A DNA stretch of 64,000 bases from Ampullaceana balthica (lineage: Eukaryota > Mollusca > Gastropoda > Lymnaeidae): the NCBI GenBank assembly GCA_944989445.1, contig CALYLW010000693.1, forward strand, positions 7,501 to 71,500. Direction: 5' to 3'. Below are positions 44,842 to 57,030 of this stretch, piece after piece. The notes beneath the pieces are model-generated. The model saw only the letters and a program-made list of their open reading frames with translations, did not search any database and was not told the origin of the DNA. Made by a program: the position numbers and the translations under genes. Each line of letters opens with the position of its first letter. Position 1 is the stretch's first letter.

Positions 44842-45291
44842 CAATGCTGGAAATAGTTTGGTGGCCTGTTCACTGCTGATGGGAGAAATGTAGACGAAGA
44901 TCGAGTTTATTGTCAGCTGTGTCTTACTGCTCAGCAGTCATTGGGTGACAAGGGTCACATTTCAAAAGTAACCAATTTTGCCGCAATCTATACATCAAGT
45001 GGCAATATGAATCTTCACTTAAGTGTCAAGCACAATGTGTCAGTGCCAAGTCAAGAAAAGTCAAATAAAATTTTGGGCTATTTCCGTAAGCATGGTGAAG
45101 GCAACAGTCAATTTCAGGACACATCAAGTCATGAACTGACAAGAGATATCGTTATCTGGTTCTCTAGAGACTTGCTCGCCTTTGAAAATGGGGTTAAAGA
45201 TGGTTTTGTTGACTTCTTCAAAATTAATTGCCCATCTCTCAACATACCGGCACATGTAACACTTGCTGGAACAGCCCTGGATGATGTTTAA
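44842..45291 (+). pseudogene. BED-finger hAT transposase fragment
   Basis: The frame contains a BED-type zinc finger: CX2C in 'YCQLCLTAQQS' (about 44908-44940), then 'GNMNLHLSVKH' supplying the HX4H pair (about 45001-45033). It continues with 'TRDIVIWFSRDLLAFENGV' and 'LNIPAHVTLAGTALDDV', which I recognise as the start of ZBED1-like hAT transposases. An in-frame TAG at 44854-44856 interrupts the aromatic W-K-x-F-G lead-in of the finger. The frame stops at 45289-45291, long before the catalytic and dimerisation domains. A stop inside the finger and a lost C-terminus make it a dead fragment. Confidence 0.75.
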
Positions 45292-45425
45292 GAATAATTC
45301 TTAATCAGCCGAAAATCAGCTGCAAATGTCAATTTACGGAGAAATCCGGCTAATCCGGACACAGCCGAAAAATTTTGTCAGCCAGCCGAAATTTTAAAAA
45401 GAAATTCGGCTGGCAGGTCTAACCA
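45292..45425. mobile_element. Probable terminal region of the hAT fragment
   Basis: Rich in 'cagccgaaa', 'ttcggctggc' and 'ccggctaatccgg', the last shared with 3537-3680. It ends in 'ggctggcaggtct', close to where composition returns to background. Confidence 0.45.
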
Positions 45426-46208
45426 CGGTCATAGTTCAGATAATAGCGCATTCCTCTCGGTGTCCACGGCTGTACTAATAAGTCACAAGTTTTAATGAAT
45501 GGGGTTATTTCTGATACACTAGGTAAGGTCACTTCAAATGACCAGTGTCGCACGCCTGTCGACGTTTTACTTGGTTCAGTGAACTCCACTCAACCTAAAC
45601 CCTTGTATTCTTAGAGCACTCGTGTCTGAGAAGGTAGCTCGCTCGACTCACAGTTTCAACAATTTCTCACCACCCCCTCCCCCCCTAACACCCTCTCCAA
45701 AGCCGCACCCCCACCCAAGTGTCTGGTTAACGAAATTCCTTCATCGAGAGCTCGCAGATCCCCCAGTGCGTTTACGGCGCCCCCTGGCGGTGAGGAGAGC
45801 GCCCCCTCTTTACGCTTTGACACTTGGGGCATGTCACGGTTTATTTTCACTGGAAGAATTTACAGAAACGTGGAGTGCTCAATTAGCACTAAGTGACTTA
45901 CGTGGATGCCCCACCCTTCCATCCCTGCCCCCTTACCTTGAGAAACAGCACACTTCCTTAGCTGCCTGTAAGGCTGTTAAATATCTAGCTTTACAAGATT
46001 TTCTTTTCTTTTTTAATTTTTTTCTTTTTTACTAATGTTTACATTTGTTTCCAACTTTGACAAGGGAAAAAAGGTGGGACTGGAAAGTTTAGTAGAACGA
46101 TCTTTACTTACCGCTGTGAATCATGACGGGGAGGAGTAAGGTGGTACTTAAACTCTAAAAGAGAAAGTTTCTTTAAAAAAATGTTTGCGGTAACATTCCA
46201 AACATCAC

Positions 46209-46210
<2 letters not shown>
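45426..46210. other. No recognisable gene
   Basis: The frame at 45622-46035 has proline-rich, low-complexity content and no domain. Confidence 0.45.

Positions 46211-46300
<90 letters not shown>
46211..46300. repeat. (GA)n microsatellite
   Basis: About 40 GA dinucleotides, followed by a G-run near 46306-46314. Confidence 0.97.
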
Positions 46301-46304
<4 letters not shown>

Positions 46305-46314
46305 GGGGGGGGGG

Positions 46315-46944
46315 AGCACGAGTATTTTGAGTTGGTCGCCTGTATTGGTTGCTCCTAGAAGTCGGTGTTTGTATTTCGGAAAGCGACGTTGGGTCGAGAT
46401 TTTATGTTACAATATAATTTCCGGACATGGGCATTCAGTGGCGACATCATTTAAAAAACTATTTTTGGGGATATCAAATTCTAATTCTACTAGTTAATAA
46501 GATTACCACTTGGAACTGGTCAATACATCAAATCGGACAATCATATGACTTTATGAAGAACAACAACAAACTCGAAGCTGGTTGTGTACGCAGAGAGACT
46601 GGGGAAGTCGAAGAGTTGGCCGTATTCTCCCCCCCCCTCCCTCAATAATCCAGGAAGACGTTCTAGAGGCAGTAAAACGGGTTGAATGGGAGACCTGTTG
46701 TACGGTGATGTTCCGCTCCATAGGAGCAGCTCAGGACCACAAAACGCCATTCTACCAAATCCGAGCTCCGCCACAAAGGCGAACATTCACAGTCTGTCAG
46801 GCAGCATTGTCAGTTTGTCGGGGCAGACTTCATGAAAGACTCAATGAAAAGCCAAGCGTGGAGAAGTGCGGTGGTGAAGGGAAGAGGGAGGGGGGAGACT
46901 GGTTCGGGTGAGGGTTCAAGGAGTCTGTCAGCGTGGAGCCTACA
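46315..46944. other. No recognisable gene
   Basis: Overlapping short frames on both strands; none recognised. Confidence 0.45.
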
Positions 46945-47655
46945 TGATGGAGTACGAGCACTGCTCTCAGTGAGAACTCTGTTGCCACCAATGGAGTCCT
47001 AGCACTGCTCTCTGTGGCCATCAATGGAGTCCTATCACTGCTCTCTGTGGCCATCAATGGAGTCCTAGCACTGCTCTCAGTGAGAACTCTGTTGCCACCA
47101 ATGTAGTCCTAGCACTGCTCTCTGGGGCTATCAATGTAGTCCTAGCACTGCTCTCTGGGGCTATCAATGTAGTCCTAGCACTGCTCTCTGTGGCCATCAA
47201 TGTAGTCCTAGCACTGCTCTCTGTGGCCATCAATGTAGTCCTAGCACTGCTCTCTGTGGCTATCAATGTAGTCCTAGCACTGCTCTCTGTGGCTATCAAT
47301 GTAGTCCTAGCACTGTTCTCAGCCAGATCTCTCTGTGGCTATCAATGTAGTCCTAGCACTGCTCTCTGTGGCTATCAATGAAGTCCTAGCACTGCTCTCA
47401 GCCAAATCTCTCTGTGGCCATCAATTGAGTCCTAGCACTGCTCTCAGTCAGAACTCTGTGACCATCAATGGAGTCCTAGCACTGCTCTCAGTCAGAACTC
47501 TGTGACCATCAATGGAGTCCTAGCACTGCTCTCTGTGGCCATCAATGGAGTTCTAGCACTGCTCTCAGTCAGAACTCTGTGACCATCATTGGAATCCTAT
47601 CACTGCTCTCAGTCAGAACTCTGTGCCCATCAATGGAGACCTAGCACTGCTCAAA
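46945..47655. repeat. 33-bp minisatellite with longer variants, about 19 copies
   Basis: Unit 'atcaatgtagtcctagcact' plus 'gctctctgtggct'. Right-hand units become longer with 'cagtcagaactctgtgacc'. 'gtagtcc' (left, centre) and 'ggagtcc' (edges) are regional variants. Confidence 0.95.
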
Positions 47656-48395
47656 TAGCCAAGGTTGGTCTTTTCATGGTGACTTTTCATTTTAAAGTGA
47701 CCTAAAGTTGAAGTGACTCGATACAAACATGAGGGCTGTCAAAACTCAATGTATCTCAATGCGTTCATCTAGGAATGGCGTCACGCTTTTAAGTCCTGTT
47801 GTTACCATCGTCTACGTTATTTTTAAACAGTCACTGATGTTTCCTGCAATTAAATAAATCTCATTCATTCAAGGGCCTTGATTTTACAGTCTATGAAGTC
47901 ATTTATCAATGGTCCCCATTACCTTGCCGGTAGATCAGTAGCGCCTGGGGTCGAAGATATCATATGTTTAAAAAATATATTATTATAATATCAAACGTAA
48001 GCTGGCTGCACAACCAATATATCAAATACAATGTATGTTGAAACATTGCACACAACCTGGATTATAACTTGTTATATCATCTACGTAGTTCTTCTTGACA
48101 ACATATTTCACAGTGCAACGTATTGAACAAGAATAGTCGTTCCGGCATCACGGAGCCTTCACATAATGAAGTAGAAGGGTAACACAAGAAAAATGATTCA
48201 ACCTCAAGGTCGGGTCAATATATTCCCACAACGGCCTGGTCGATTGCAGTAGCACTACCAGCCAGTTCTCACAAGTAAACCTCAGGCCTGTCAATGCAGA
48301 GTTCGGGAAGCGGAGGGCCCCGTGTGACAACTTTTTTATGTCGAGCCTTTAATCGCTAATCTGATGCCTATTTTCTGGATCTCCTCATTTGTTTG
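47656..48395. other. No recognisable gene
   Basis: Mixed-composition sequence, nothing supportable. Confidence 0.45.
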
Positions 48396-48503
48396 TCATT
48401 TACTCAGATGTCACCATTTAGTTGTCATTGACTGCGATGTCATCATCTAGCTAACATTGACTGGGATGTCATCATCTAGCTAACATTGACTGGGATGTCC
48501 TCA
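48396..48503. repeat. 29-bp tandem repeat, about 3.7 copies
   Basis: Unit 'cattgactgggatgtcatca' plus 'tctagctaa'; the leftmost unit is diverged. Confidence 0.85.
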
Positions 48504-48585
48504 CCTTATGGACTTTGTCCGCGAAAGTTCGACTGGTGGATGATCGATAATAGCTTAGGTAATGTAGCGTTTGGAAAAAGGTGTT

Positions 48586-49527
48586 TGATGGGAGGTGTGT
48601 ATGATGGGAGGTGTGTGTGATGGGAGGTGTGTATGATGGGAGGTGTGTGTGATGGGAGGTGTGTGTGATGGGAGGTGTGTGTGATGGGAGGTGTGTGTGA
48701 TGGGAGGTGTGCGAGATGGGAGGTGTGCGAGATGGGAGGTGTGCGTGATGGGAGGTGTGCGAGATGGGAGGTGTGCGTGATGGGAGGTGTGCGTGATGGG
48801 AGGTGTGTGTGATTGGAGGTGTGTGTGATGGGAGGTGTGTGATGGGAGGTGTGTATGATGGGAGGTGTGTGTGATGGGAGGTGTGTGTGATGGGAGGTGT
48901 GTGTAATGGGAGGTGTGGGTGATGGGAGGTGTGTGAGATGGGAGGTGTGCGTGATGGGAGGTGTGCGAGATGGGAGGTGTGCGTGATGGGAGGTGTGCGT
49001 GATGGGAGGTGTGCGTGATGGGAGGTGTGCGTGATGGGAGGTGTGCGTGATGGGAGGTGTGTGTGATGGGGGGTGTGTGATGGGAGGTGTGGGTGATGGG
49101 AGGTGTGCGAGATGGGAGGTGTGCGTGATGGGAGGTGTGTGTGATTGGAGGTGTGTGTGATGGGAGGTGTGCGTGATGGGAGGTGTGCGTGATGGGAGGT
49201 GTGCGTGATGGGAGGTGTGCGTGATGGGAGGTGTGTGTGATGGGAGGTGTGTGTGATGGGAGGTGTGGGTGATGGGAGGTGTGCGAGATGGGAGGTGTGC
49301 GTGATGGGAGGTGTGCGAGATGGGAGGTGTGCGTAATAGGAGGTGTGCGTGATGGGAGGTGTGCGTGATGGGAGGTGTGTGTGATGGGAGGTGTGTGTGA
49401 TGGGAGGTGTGGGTGATGGGAGGTGTGCGAGATGGGAGGTGTGCATGATGGGAGGTGTGTGTGATGGGATGTGTGTGTGATGGGCGATGTGTGTGATGGG
49501 AGGTGTGCGTGATGGGAGGTGTGTGTC
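48586..49527. repeat. 16-bp minisatellite, about 59 copies
   Basis: Unit 'gatgggaggtgtgtgt' with regular substitution variants at the last four bases (gtgt, gcga, gcgt, gggt). Three units make 48 bases, so His/Pro/Thr-rich minus-strand frames of over 300 codons (48472-49580) are open; I treat these as artefacts. Blocks of the same variant order recur, for example gggt-gcga-gcgt. Confidence 0.97.
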
Positions 49528-50936
49528 AATAGTCTTGCTGTAGTACTACATCCGCACCTCACCTGTATCACATAAGACATAGGTACATCCGTACCTTACC
49601 TGTAACAGACATAAGACATGTCTACGTAGCTCACCTGCCTGTATGAGGTAATGACGGTAGGACACCTGTGGGAGGCCAAGCATCACACGGTAGCTGATGA
49701 ACACAAATGACACAGTTGACTTCTAAGTGGTCCACTCGAGCCGGTCAGACGTCAGTAATGACCTCCCCCCCCTCTCCCCGTGTAATGACAATAATTATGT
49801 CATTAAACTGAGAACGCTGGCTGCAATTACAGGGGGAACATTTCTCAGCGTTTCTCAATATCCCGCCCCACGTTGATCGAAAAGGGCCCCCCTGCGCAAG
49901 TATTTCTGAACAGGGCCCCCCTCCCCTCGTACTTGATGAGCCGCTTTAAAACAACTCCTTGACCTAGCCTCAAAATCTATCGACAAGAATTTATTCAAAT
50001 CTATTTATAGGCGGATATCGGAATATATTGACAGTGATTCCACCGCCCCTCTTCCCTATACCAATTTATATCCATTTGGATTGAATGGCCCGTCCCTCCC
50101 CCTCTTGATGGAAGACCTAACCCTGCTCTTTGCTTCCCCCTCCCTTCTCTTGAAAATTGTTACAAGGATTTACGGGAGCGCGCACAATGAGACAACCATC
50201 CGTGACTATTTTACGACTTCGGCGGTTCGACCCTGTGAAAGGAGCACCCCGCGGAGGCTCCGACGTTGACAAGGTGGGGGGAGGGCAGGGCGCCGAATCT
50301 TTGAAATTAACAGACTTCTAATAGAGCTGCCGTCCAGGGCCACACTGGCCCAACGCCCCAGCGAACTCGCAGGACACCTGGATCACTGCAAGCGGTGCGC
50401 CCGCCCTTTGTGATCTCGACTTGATTGCTGCCCCACCACTGGAGAGCTCCTTCACCGACTGCGCATGTCAGAGACGCCTGTGAAGGTCTCCGTGGCTTTT
50501 GTCGTGGGCGCCCTGAAGTGGGGGTGCCAGCTTCTCTGAGAAGGGGAGCGTCTCTGTATATGGAAGATGGCCCGCGATCAAGGGGTTAAAAAAAAAGGCT
50601 CTGTCACGCGAAATGTCACGTTGATGAATGTGTGATACGTTCACGTTACTGAAGCCATGGGTTTGACGAGGCCTGCTCGAGGGGATGACATTATTAAACA
50701 AAGATCGTTGACGTCAAAATTGAATGAGTTCCAACGAGCCATGGCGGAAATAAAACTGGTTAATTATAGATTGATACCTGCGCTGCAAAGTCGAAAATGA
50801 ACGTCGAAATTAAAGACTTATTCAACCGACCAATAAAGATGACAAGGGCAAATGTGGATTTATTTTTATTTTTAAAAAATATGGCTTCACCAAATGTTCA
50901 CGTCGGTATTTGCATGCAGTGTTAAGTTAATATTGT
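49528..50936. other. About 1.4 kb without recognisable gene
   Basis: The GC-richer segment 50230-50560 has no recognisable coding content. Confidence 0.45.
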
Positions 50937-51655
50937 CCGATGACAGACACGAAGTTCCGATGACAGACACGAAGTTCCGATGACAGACACGAAGTTCCGA
51001 TGACAGACACGAAGTTCCGATGACAGATACGAAGTTCCGATGACAGACACGAAGTTCCGATGACAGACACGAAGTTCCGATGACAGACACGAAGTTCCGA
51101 TGACAGACACGAAGTTCCGATGACAGACACGAAGTTCCGATGACAGACACGAAGTTCCGATGACAGACACGAAGTTCCGATGACAGACACGAAGTTCCGA
51201 TGACAGACACGAAGTTCCGATGACAGACACGAAGTTCCGATGACAGACACGAAGTTCCGATGACAGACACGAAGTTCCGATGACAGACACGAAGTTCCGA
51301 TGACAGACACGAAGTTCCGATGACAGACACGAAGTTCCGATGACAGACACGAAGTTCCGATGACAGACACGAAGTTCCGATGACAGACACGAAGTTCCGA
51401 TGACAGACACGAAGTTCCGATGACAGACACGAAGTTCCGATGACAGACACGAAGTTCCGATGACAGACACGAAGTTCCGATGACAGACACGAAGTTCCGA
51501 TGACAGACACGAAGTTCCGATGACAGACACGAAGTTCCGATGACAGACACGAAGTTCCGATGACAGACACGAAGTTCCGATGACAGACACGAAGTTCCGA
51601 TGACAGACACGAAGTTCCGATGACAGACACGAAGTTCCGATGACAGACACGAAGT
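50937..51655. repeat. 20-bp minisatellite, 36 copies, almost perfect
   Basis: Unit 'ccgatgacagacacgaagtt'. The only substitution I see is 'gatac' for 'gacac' near 51027. Three minus-strand frames of about 245 codons are open at once and encode the same cyclic 20-residue peptide, which is what a 20-base period forces; they are artefacts. Confidence 0.98.
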
Positions 51656-53061
51656 GATCCCAGATTGACCGTCCATTACAATCTTTAGCTTTAAGGCGCG
51701 GTTGACATTTATTTAAATAGATTAGATTCTAAAACAGCAGGACGTATGGGGACAATGTATTTTAAAAAATAGACTCTGCTCGATTGAACTGTATGTCAAC
51801 AATATGTGAACACTGCCGATGTTTTTGAACACTAGGACAAGTTTGGTGTTCATTAACTCATTATTTGACAACATCAAAACCTTACATTTTTAGTACTACA
51901 TTCCATTTCTCACCAGCCCTACCTCCACTGTTCTCACTCTGTTTCTATTTGTAATTTTAACAAATTTGTTACTTACATCTCCCCCAAGTCTTTTCTCTCA
52001 TAAAATTAATATACCTCTACCAAAAATATTAACATGCTGGACTGGTGTTAAAAATAACGCGTAAAAACCAATGAAATGAAAGGAACTAAAGACACAAGAA
52101 TGCATTCACGTCCCACTTTTGTTGTATATGTCGCGTGCAGTGGATTGATTGGACCACGCCCTAATTAGTCTCTACACCAAAACGAATCGTGGAACATCTG
52201 TTGTCTGCGTGGAGATGTTTCTTTTCTTTTCTTTTTAAACAAATTATTTGTTTAAAGATTCCCTAGATTTAAATTATTTTTTTTTAAATGAGAAGAATTT
52301 GCTTTTAAGAAAGGTCGAGATTTGGAGACCCTCCCAGTTCATGGAAGGCGGAGCTGTGGGCTAAAGATGATTAGCGAAAACCAACTCACGAAGTCACTGG
52401 CTTCATTATCTTTCAACCATCACTCCGATGGAAACCGGAAGTGGCACGCCAATTAATGTATGCGCATCCCTTGGCCAATCAAGATAATTTGTCGGGACAC
52501 TTGGGGTTAATTTATGCATATGTTTCACTCTTAATTCTAACCAATCTGTGTGCTCGAGTTAATTTTATGCATTGCCCCAGAGGTTAAAGCGGGAAACTCG
52601 CCAAGTGAAAAAGTAGATTTGATTAGTGTTGGAGATTATTCGACTCTTAATCTCGAATGCTAAAAATGAAATGCTTTGTCTTTTAAACCGAAACGTTTAA
52701 TTTTTTTCCCAGTTTATAATTATTCTAAGACTTGTTTTATATTTAAATGAGTGGACCCCATGGAGTGACTTGACGGTCCACTCTAATGACACGTGGACGT
52801 GGCCCGGATGTGAGGTGGCCGTTGGAAAATAGGTTTCCTTAAAAGGCCAAGGCCCGACAGATGGCGTAGTGGTGTTGTGTTTCTGTTTAAAATCTTTTTA
52901 AACATGTGTTCGGTCTTTTTGGGATCAAACTAATAACAAAGGCAGAAATATCCAATCTCGATTCGTTCATCTTTACTCAAATGGGTAGTGAGTGTGTGTG
53001 TGTATTGGATATGATGAGTGTATTCACAAACGAAGTCGAACTTTACAAGGTCTGAAGTCTT
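51656..53061. other. About 1.4 kb without recognisable gene
   Basis: AT-rich with T-runs near 52270. No domain or RNA signal recognised. Confidence 0.45.
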
Positions 53062-53260
53062 CAATTTAATTGGCGTGGGTTGGGGTAGAGGTTGATTCTA
53101 GACTTGGACCTGCGTCTGTATACAGACATTTGTCAAACTGTGTTTTCGATGACCGCGGGTTGTGGGGGGGGGTAGATGTTGATTCTAGACTTAAACCTCC
53201 ATCTGTATACAGACATTTGTCAAACAAATTTGTGTTTTCGATGACCGCGGGTTGTGTGTG
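53062..53260. repeat. About 90-bp direct duplication
   Basis: 'gttgattctagactt' ... 'tatacagacatttgtcaaac' ... 'gttttcgatgaccgcgggtt' occurs twice; the second copy has an inserted 'aaatttg'. A (GT)n/G-run follows. Confidence 0.9.
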
Positions 53261-54269
53261 TGTGTGGGGGGGGGGTGTCGGAGTGGTCAAATATATTTTG
53301 TTTACCCAACTTCCACCAAATTTCTCTTTAAATTCCATTAAAATTGATTTGAACGAAATCTTTATTGAAACATTTTCTAAAAATATTTATATGGCTTTAA
53401 TTTTAAAGAAATTTTAAAAAACCAAATATTATTTCATTTTTCAGAACAGCCTCGATATCGTCACGGAAGTTTTTCTCCCTTCAACTCAAACTCAAATCAA
53501 CATGAAAACCCCGGAGCCGGAGTACGTGCGCTGTGTCTGACTCACAAGACCTGGTGTCGTTCAAAGGTAAACTGCCTTGTTATCCCTCAACCCCCCCCCC
53601 TCCGCCTACAGTTTATTCGTTCTCGCCCCCACCCTGGCGTCCCAATCAACTCCATTAAGACTGATGGTCAGTTTAGCGCGCCCCTCCGTTCGTCTCCCGC
53701 ACATCCCTTCGCTCTCTGGCGATGACCACCACATCGTGACCCGGTCCGTTCCTCGTTTCCGCAGTTTTATTCTTTCTCCCACCCCCCACCCCCCCATCAT
53801 TTGCCGCCCCTGGATGCCATTAGCAATTACCTGGACACGCGGCCAGAAGTAAGCCAGGTTCCGCCACTGGAAAGGGAAGTAATTGGTCGGAAACGAAACA
53901 GATTTACTTGCCCCTGAAGGCTGTCACTGTGCAGTTGCATCAATGGAAGACAATAAATCAGCAAGTGCTTTTATTGTATACACAACACATTGGGAGCGAG
54001 CTTAGGGACAAAGCTATTGTTCAAACAACACAACTCAAGTCACCGCCAACATTACGCACCACAAATCTGACATCACCCCAAACATTTCTCACCACAAACC
54101 TCAAGTCACATTACCCCTTACCTCACATCACCACTTTAAAAAAAACGATAATATTCACTGATATAAATATAATAAAGCTGTGTGTCTCGCTCTCTCTCTC
54201 TCTCTCTTTCTCTCTCTGCCTCTCACTCACTCTCTCTGTCTTTTTTTCTCTGTTTGCATGTGTATTTGT
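53261..54269. other. No recognisable gene
   Basis: Frames at 53577-53852 and 53908-54276 lack recognisable content. A (CT)n lies near 54188-54236. Confidence 0.45.
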
Positions 54270-54473
54270 GTTTTAGGGAAATTATTTCCCCGACGTTTAT
54301 AACCCGCAGCTTTAAATGCAATAAGTCACTGGATGTTTAGACGAGCTTGGTGTATATGCTACCAGATTTTGTTATAGATTTAAATACCACAAACTTCTTT
54401 GTGCAATGTTTACTTTGTATTTGTGTTTTAAAGCTGCGGGTTATAAACGTCGGGGAAATAATTTCCCTAAAAC
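54270..54473. mobile_element. Foldback element with 46-bp perfect inverted arms
   Basis: The left arm at 54271-54316 is the exact reverse complement of the right arm at 54427-54472 (46 of 46 by eye), separated by about 110 bases. The next base on each side also pairs. Each arm itself contains the near-palindrome 'gggaaattatttccc'. The direct word 'gtatttgtgtttta' occurs just outside the left arm and just inside the right arm. It could be a short MITE or a templated inversion. No convincing target duplication. Confidence 0.8.
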
Positions 54474-54570
54474 CCAAAATGGTTGTTGCAATCATTTTCA
54501 CATTATAACATTATCATTGTGTCTAAAGGGACTTTTTAAAGTTATCTAGTAATTGGTGTGTTATTTTTCT

Positions 54571-54632
54571 TATAGTCTAGAATGTGTGTTATAGTCTAGA
54601 ATGTGTGTTATAGTCTAGAATGTGTGTTATAG
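54571..54632. repeat. 19-bp tandem repeat, about 3.3 copies
   Basis: Unit 'tatagtctagaatgtgtgt'; perfect in three copies. Confidence 0.9.
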
Positions 54633-55130
54633 TACAAATTATGTCTCTTAGTCTCAAATTGATATCATGTGGCTAAACCTTCTGTTAACCAAGATGAGTG
54701 GCGCGGGTTTAAGTCCAGAATACGACCACCACCACCGAAGAACTCATCTCTAAATGACAGAATTGTTCAGATAGGAGTCCCTACCAATTTATCTTATTTC
54801 CGATCATGCGCAGTTGGTGGGCCTAATGCCTGGCATTAGCGGAGATAGTCATCAGAACATGCCGGACCGTTGGACTGGTCAGCCCCCCCCCCAATCACCA
54901 CCCCTCCCTTACCACGCGGTGGCCGACAGAGAAAGACAAGAAAAAGAAGAAAAAGTAAACGGAAATCTTCCAGAGCTGCAGTTAAAACTGGAGACATTTT
55001 TGATGAATTATCGGCGGATGTGTTGGCAGTTGAGAGACCACCTACTGGGATGTCGGCAATAAGATGCTTAGTGGTTAAAAACAGTCCAAGACGGGGGAGT
55101 GGCTCTGGATTGATTGCAGGGGGATAAACT
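54633..55130. other. No recognisable gene
   Basis: Frames at 54814-55127 on both strands have no recognisable domain. Confidence 0.45.
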
Positions 55131-55385
55131 GGCAGTACTGTAGTCACCGGCAGTAATATAGTAACTGGCAGTACTGTATTAACCGGTGGTACTATAGTAA
55201 CCAGCAGTACTGTATTAACCGGTGGTACTATAGTAACCAGCAGTACTGTATTAACCGGTGGTACTATAGTAACCAGCAGTACTGTATTAACCGGTAGCAC
55301 TGTAGTAACCGGCAGTACTGTATAAACCGGCGGTACTATATTAACCGGCAGTACTGTATTAACCGGCAGCGCTGAAGAAACCGGC
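55131..55385. repeat. 18-bp minisatellite organised as 36-bp dimers
   Basis: Monomers 'agtactgtattaaccggt' and 'ggtactatagtaaccagc' alternate in the centre, giving a two-step higher-order repeat. Outer monomers are diverged. Confidence 0.92.
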
Positions 55386-55642
55386 GGTACTTGAATAAAC
55401 AAACATAATGTGCGAGTAATCAATGACCTTCAACTCCTGTAATTTTGTATGTCAATGAAGTCTGTGTATCTCAATCTAACAAGCCCCATCATCAGCAATA
55501 GATTGAAACTAAAGCTTCATCTGAGGACTTGTTCTATTTGAGGATATCTTTTGAACATCCTCTGATCTCTCAAACAATTCATCGGATTCCTCATAATGCC
55601 TCATGTTTGACTGGTCAATCTGGCACCAGATGTAGCCATAAA

Positions 55643-55738
55643 CAAACTTGGTTGGTAATATCTGGCAAATCAAACTTGGGTGGTAATATCTGGTAAATGA
55701 AACTTGGGTGGTAATATCTGGCAAATGAAACATGTGTT
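55643..55738. repeat. 28-bp tandem repeat, about 3.4 copies
   Basis: Unit 'caaacttgggtggtaatatc' plus 'tggcaaat'. Confidence 0.9.
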
Positions 55739-56879
55739 TCAGAGGCGGCAATTCGAATTCTACTGCTGGAATTGTTGAGGGTGAGTCAGACAAATTAAAT
55801 GGGGCAGCATCTTGACCTGCGGTCAGTTACTGCATGATGACAGGACAACGGCTGTAATTTCATCAGACAGGCTCTTAATGAAGTGACCACGCCTTAATGA
55901 GGGCCGGGTGCCCGACGGGTCACCCACAGTGTTGAGAAGAGAGATTTGGGGGGGGGGAACGGGGGTATTTGGTGAGTTTATTTTAGAATTTAGGGAGCAC
56001 ATGTCACATGTGACAAAGACGTGACGCGGCAAGTCACTAAAAATGATATGAAATGTCACAAGACGTGACAGAACCAGACGATACCCGTGACTGCTGCTAA
56101 ATATCGCGATTGGCTCTAAGTGAGGCTCCTATTTGTGATGCATGGTGCAAGTGTTGGGAAATGATGAAGTTGTCGAGAGATGTCCTTCGTAGTGCCTGGT
56201 ATAATTGTCAACCATTTCGTACAACTTATTTCTTGTGTCTATTTAACTGGCTACCCTTAAAACTGGCAGCCTTTCTCTCTGGGTTTCTTTCTCATTGGCT
56301 ACCCTTAAAACCGGCTACCCATCTTACTGGCTACCCGTTTTCGCCACACTTTTGTCACCCGGAGTTCAGGGCCCACTTCCGGTTCAGGAGACTACGTATG
56401 CCGGCATAATTAATGAGCTCCGACGCCCGGTTCATTAGTCGTTACCTCAGCAGACGGCACATCTACTGAGGACAGAAACGGGGCAGGGGGAGTCCAGCAA
56501 GAGTTATCCGACCTAACCGAGTTCCCGTTATCTGTTTGTGGCCCTCGACAAATGAGATTATACGAGTTGACAGGGGCGTGGACAAATGCCATCTGCCGCA
56601 GCCCTGTTGGGAAGAGGAGGTGGGTTCCCTCCCTGCATAATGTCTTCTGATCATCTCTCCGCCCCATCTCTAATTTGTCAGCGGTTCTGGCATGATAATG
56701 GTCAAGATGGTCCTACTTTGTGTGATTGCTGTCTTGTACTGTTCCGTTTGTTTGTTTGTAGGTCTGTATGTCGTTTCTGTACGCCAGTTCTTAGTTCAGG
56801 ATGCCTGTTCTTTTATATCCATGTCTTAATATTTGTATTGGCTTTTAGCTGTGTGTCTATTCTTTTGTTAGCACGCCCC
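55739..56879. other. About 1.1 kb without recognisable gene
   Basis: Contains a weak repeat 'ctggctaccctta' near 56250-56335. Frames are not convincing. Confidence 0.45.
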
Positions 56880-57030
56880 GCTCTTCTGTCTGCTCTTCTG
56901 TCTGCTCTTCTGTCTGCTCTTCTGTCTGCTCTTCTGTCTGCTCTTCTGTCTGCTCTTCTGTCTGCTCTTCTGTCTGCTCTTCTGTCTGCTCTTCTGTCTG
57001 CTCTTCTGTCTGCTCTTCTGTCTGCTCTTC
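56880..57030. repeat. 12-bp minisatellite, about 12.5 copies
   Basis: Unit 'tctgctcttctg', perfect until the last unit. Ala/Leu or Arg/Ala/Asp repeat frames across it are artefacts. Confidence 0.97.

Noticed and set aside
45622..46035. 137-codon frame with a proline-rich start
   Set aside because: Composition follows C-rich low complexity; no domain, and the opposite strand also has an open frame.
50937..51655. CRISPR-like regular repeat
   Set aside because: Units are directly contiguous with no unique spacers, and the surrounding DNA is eukaryotic with transposons, a SINE and microsatellites. The same holds for the other arrays.
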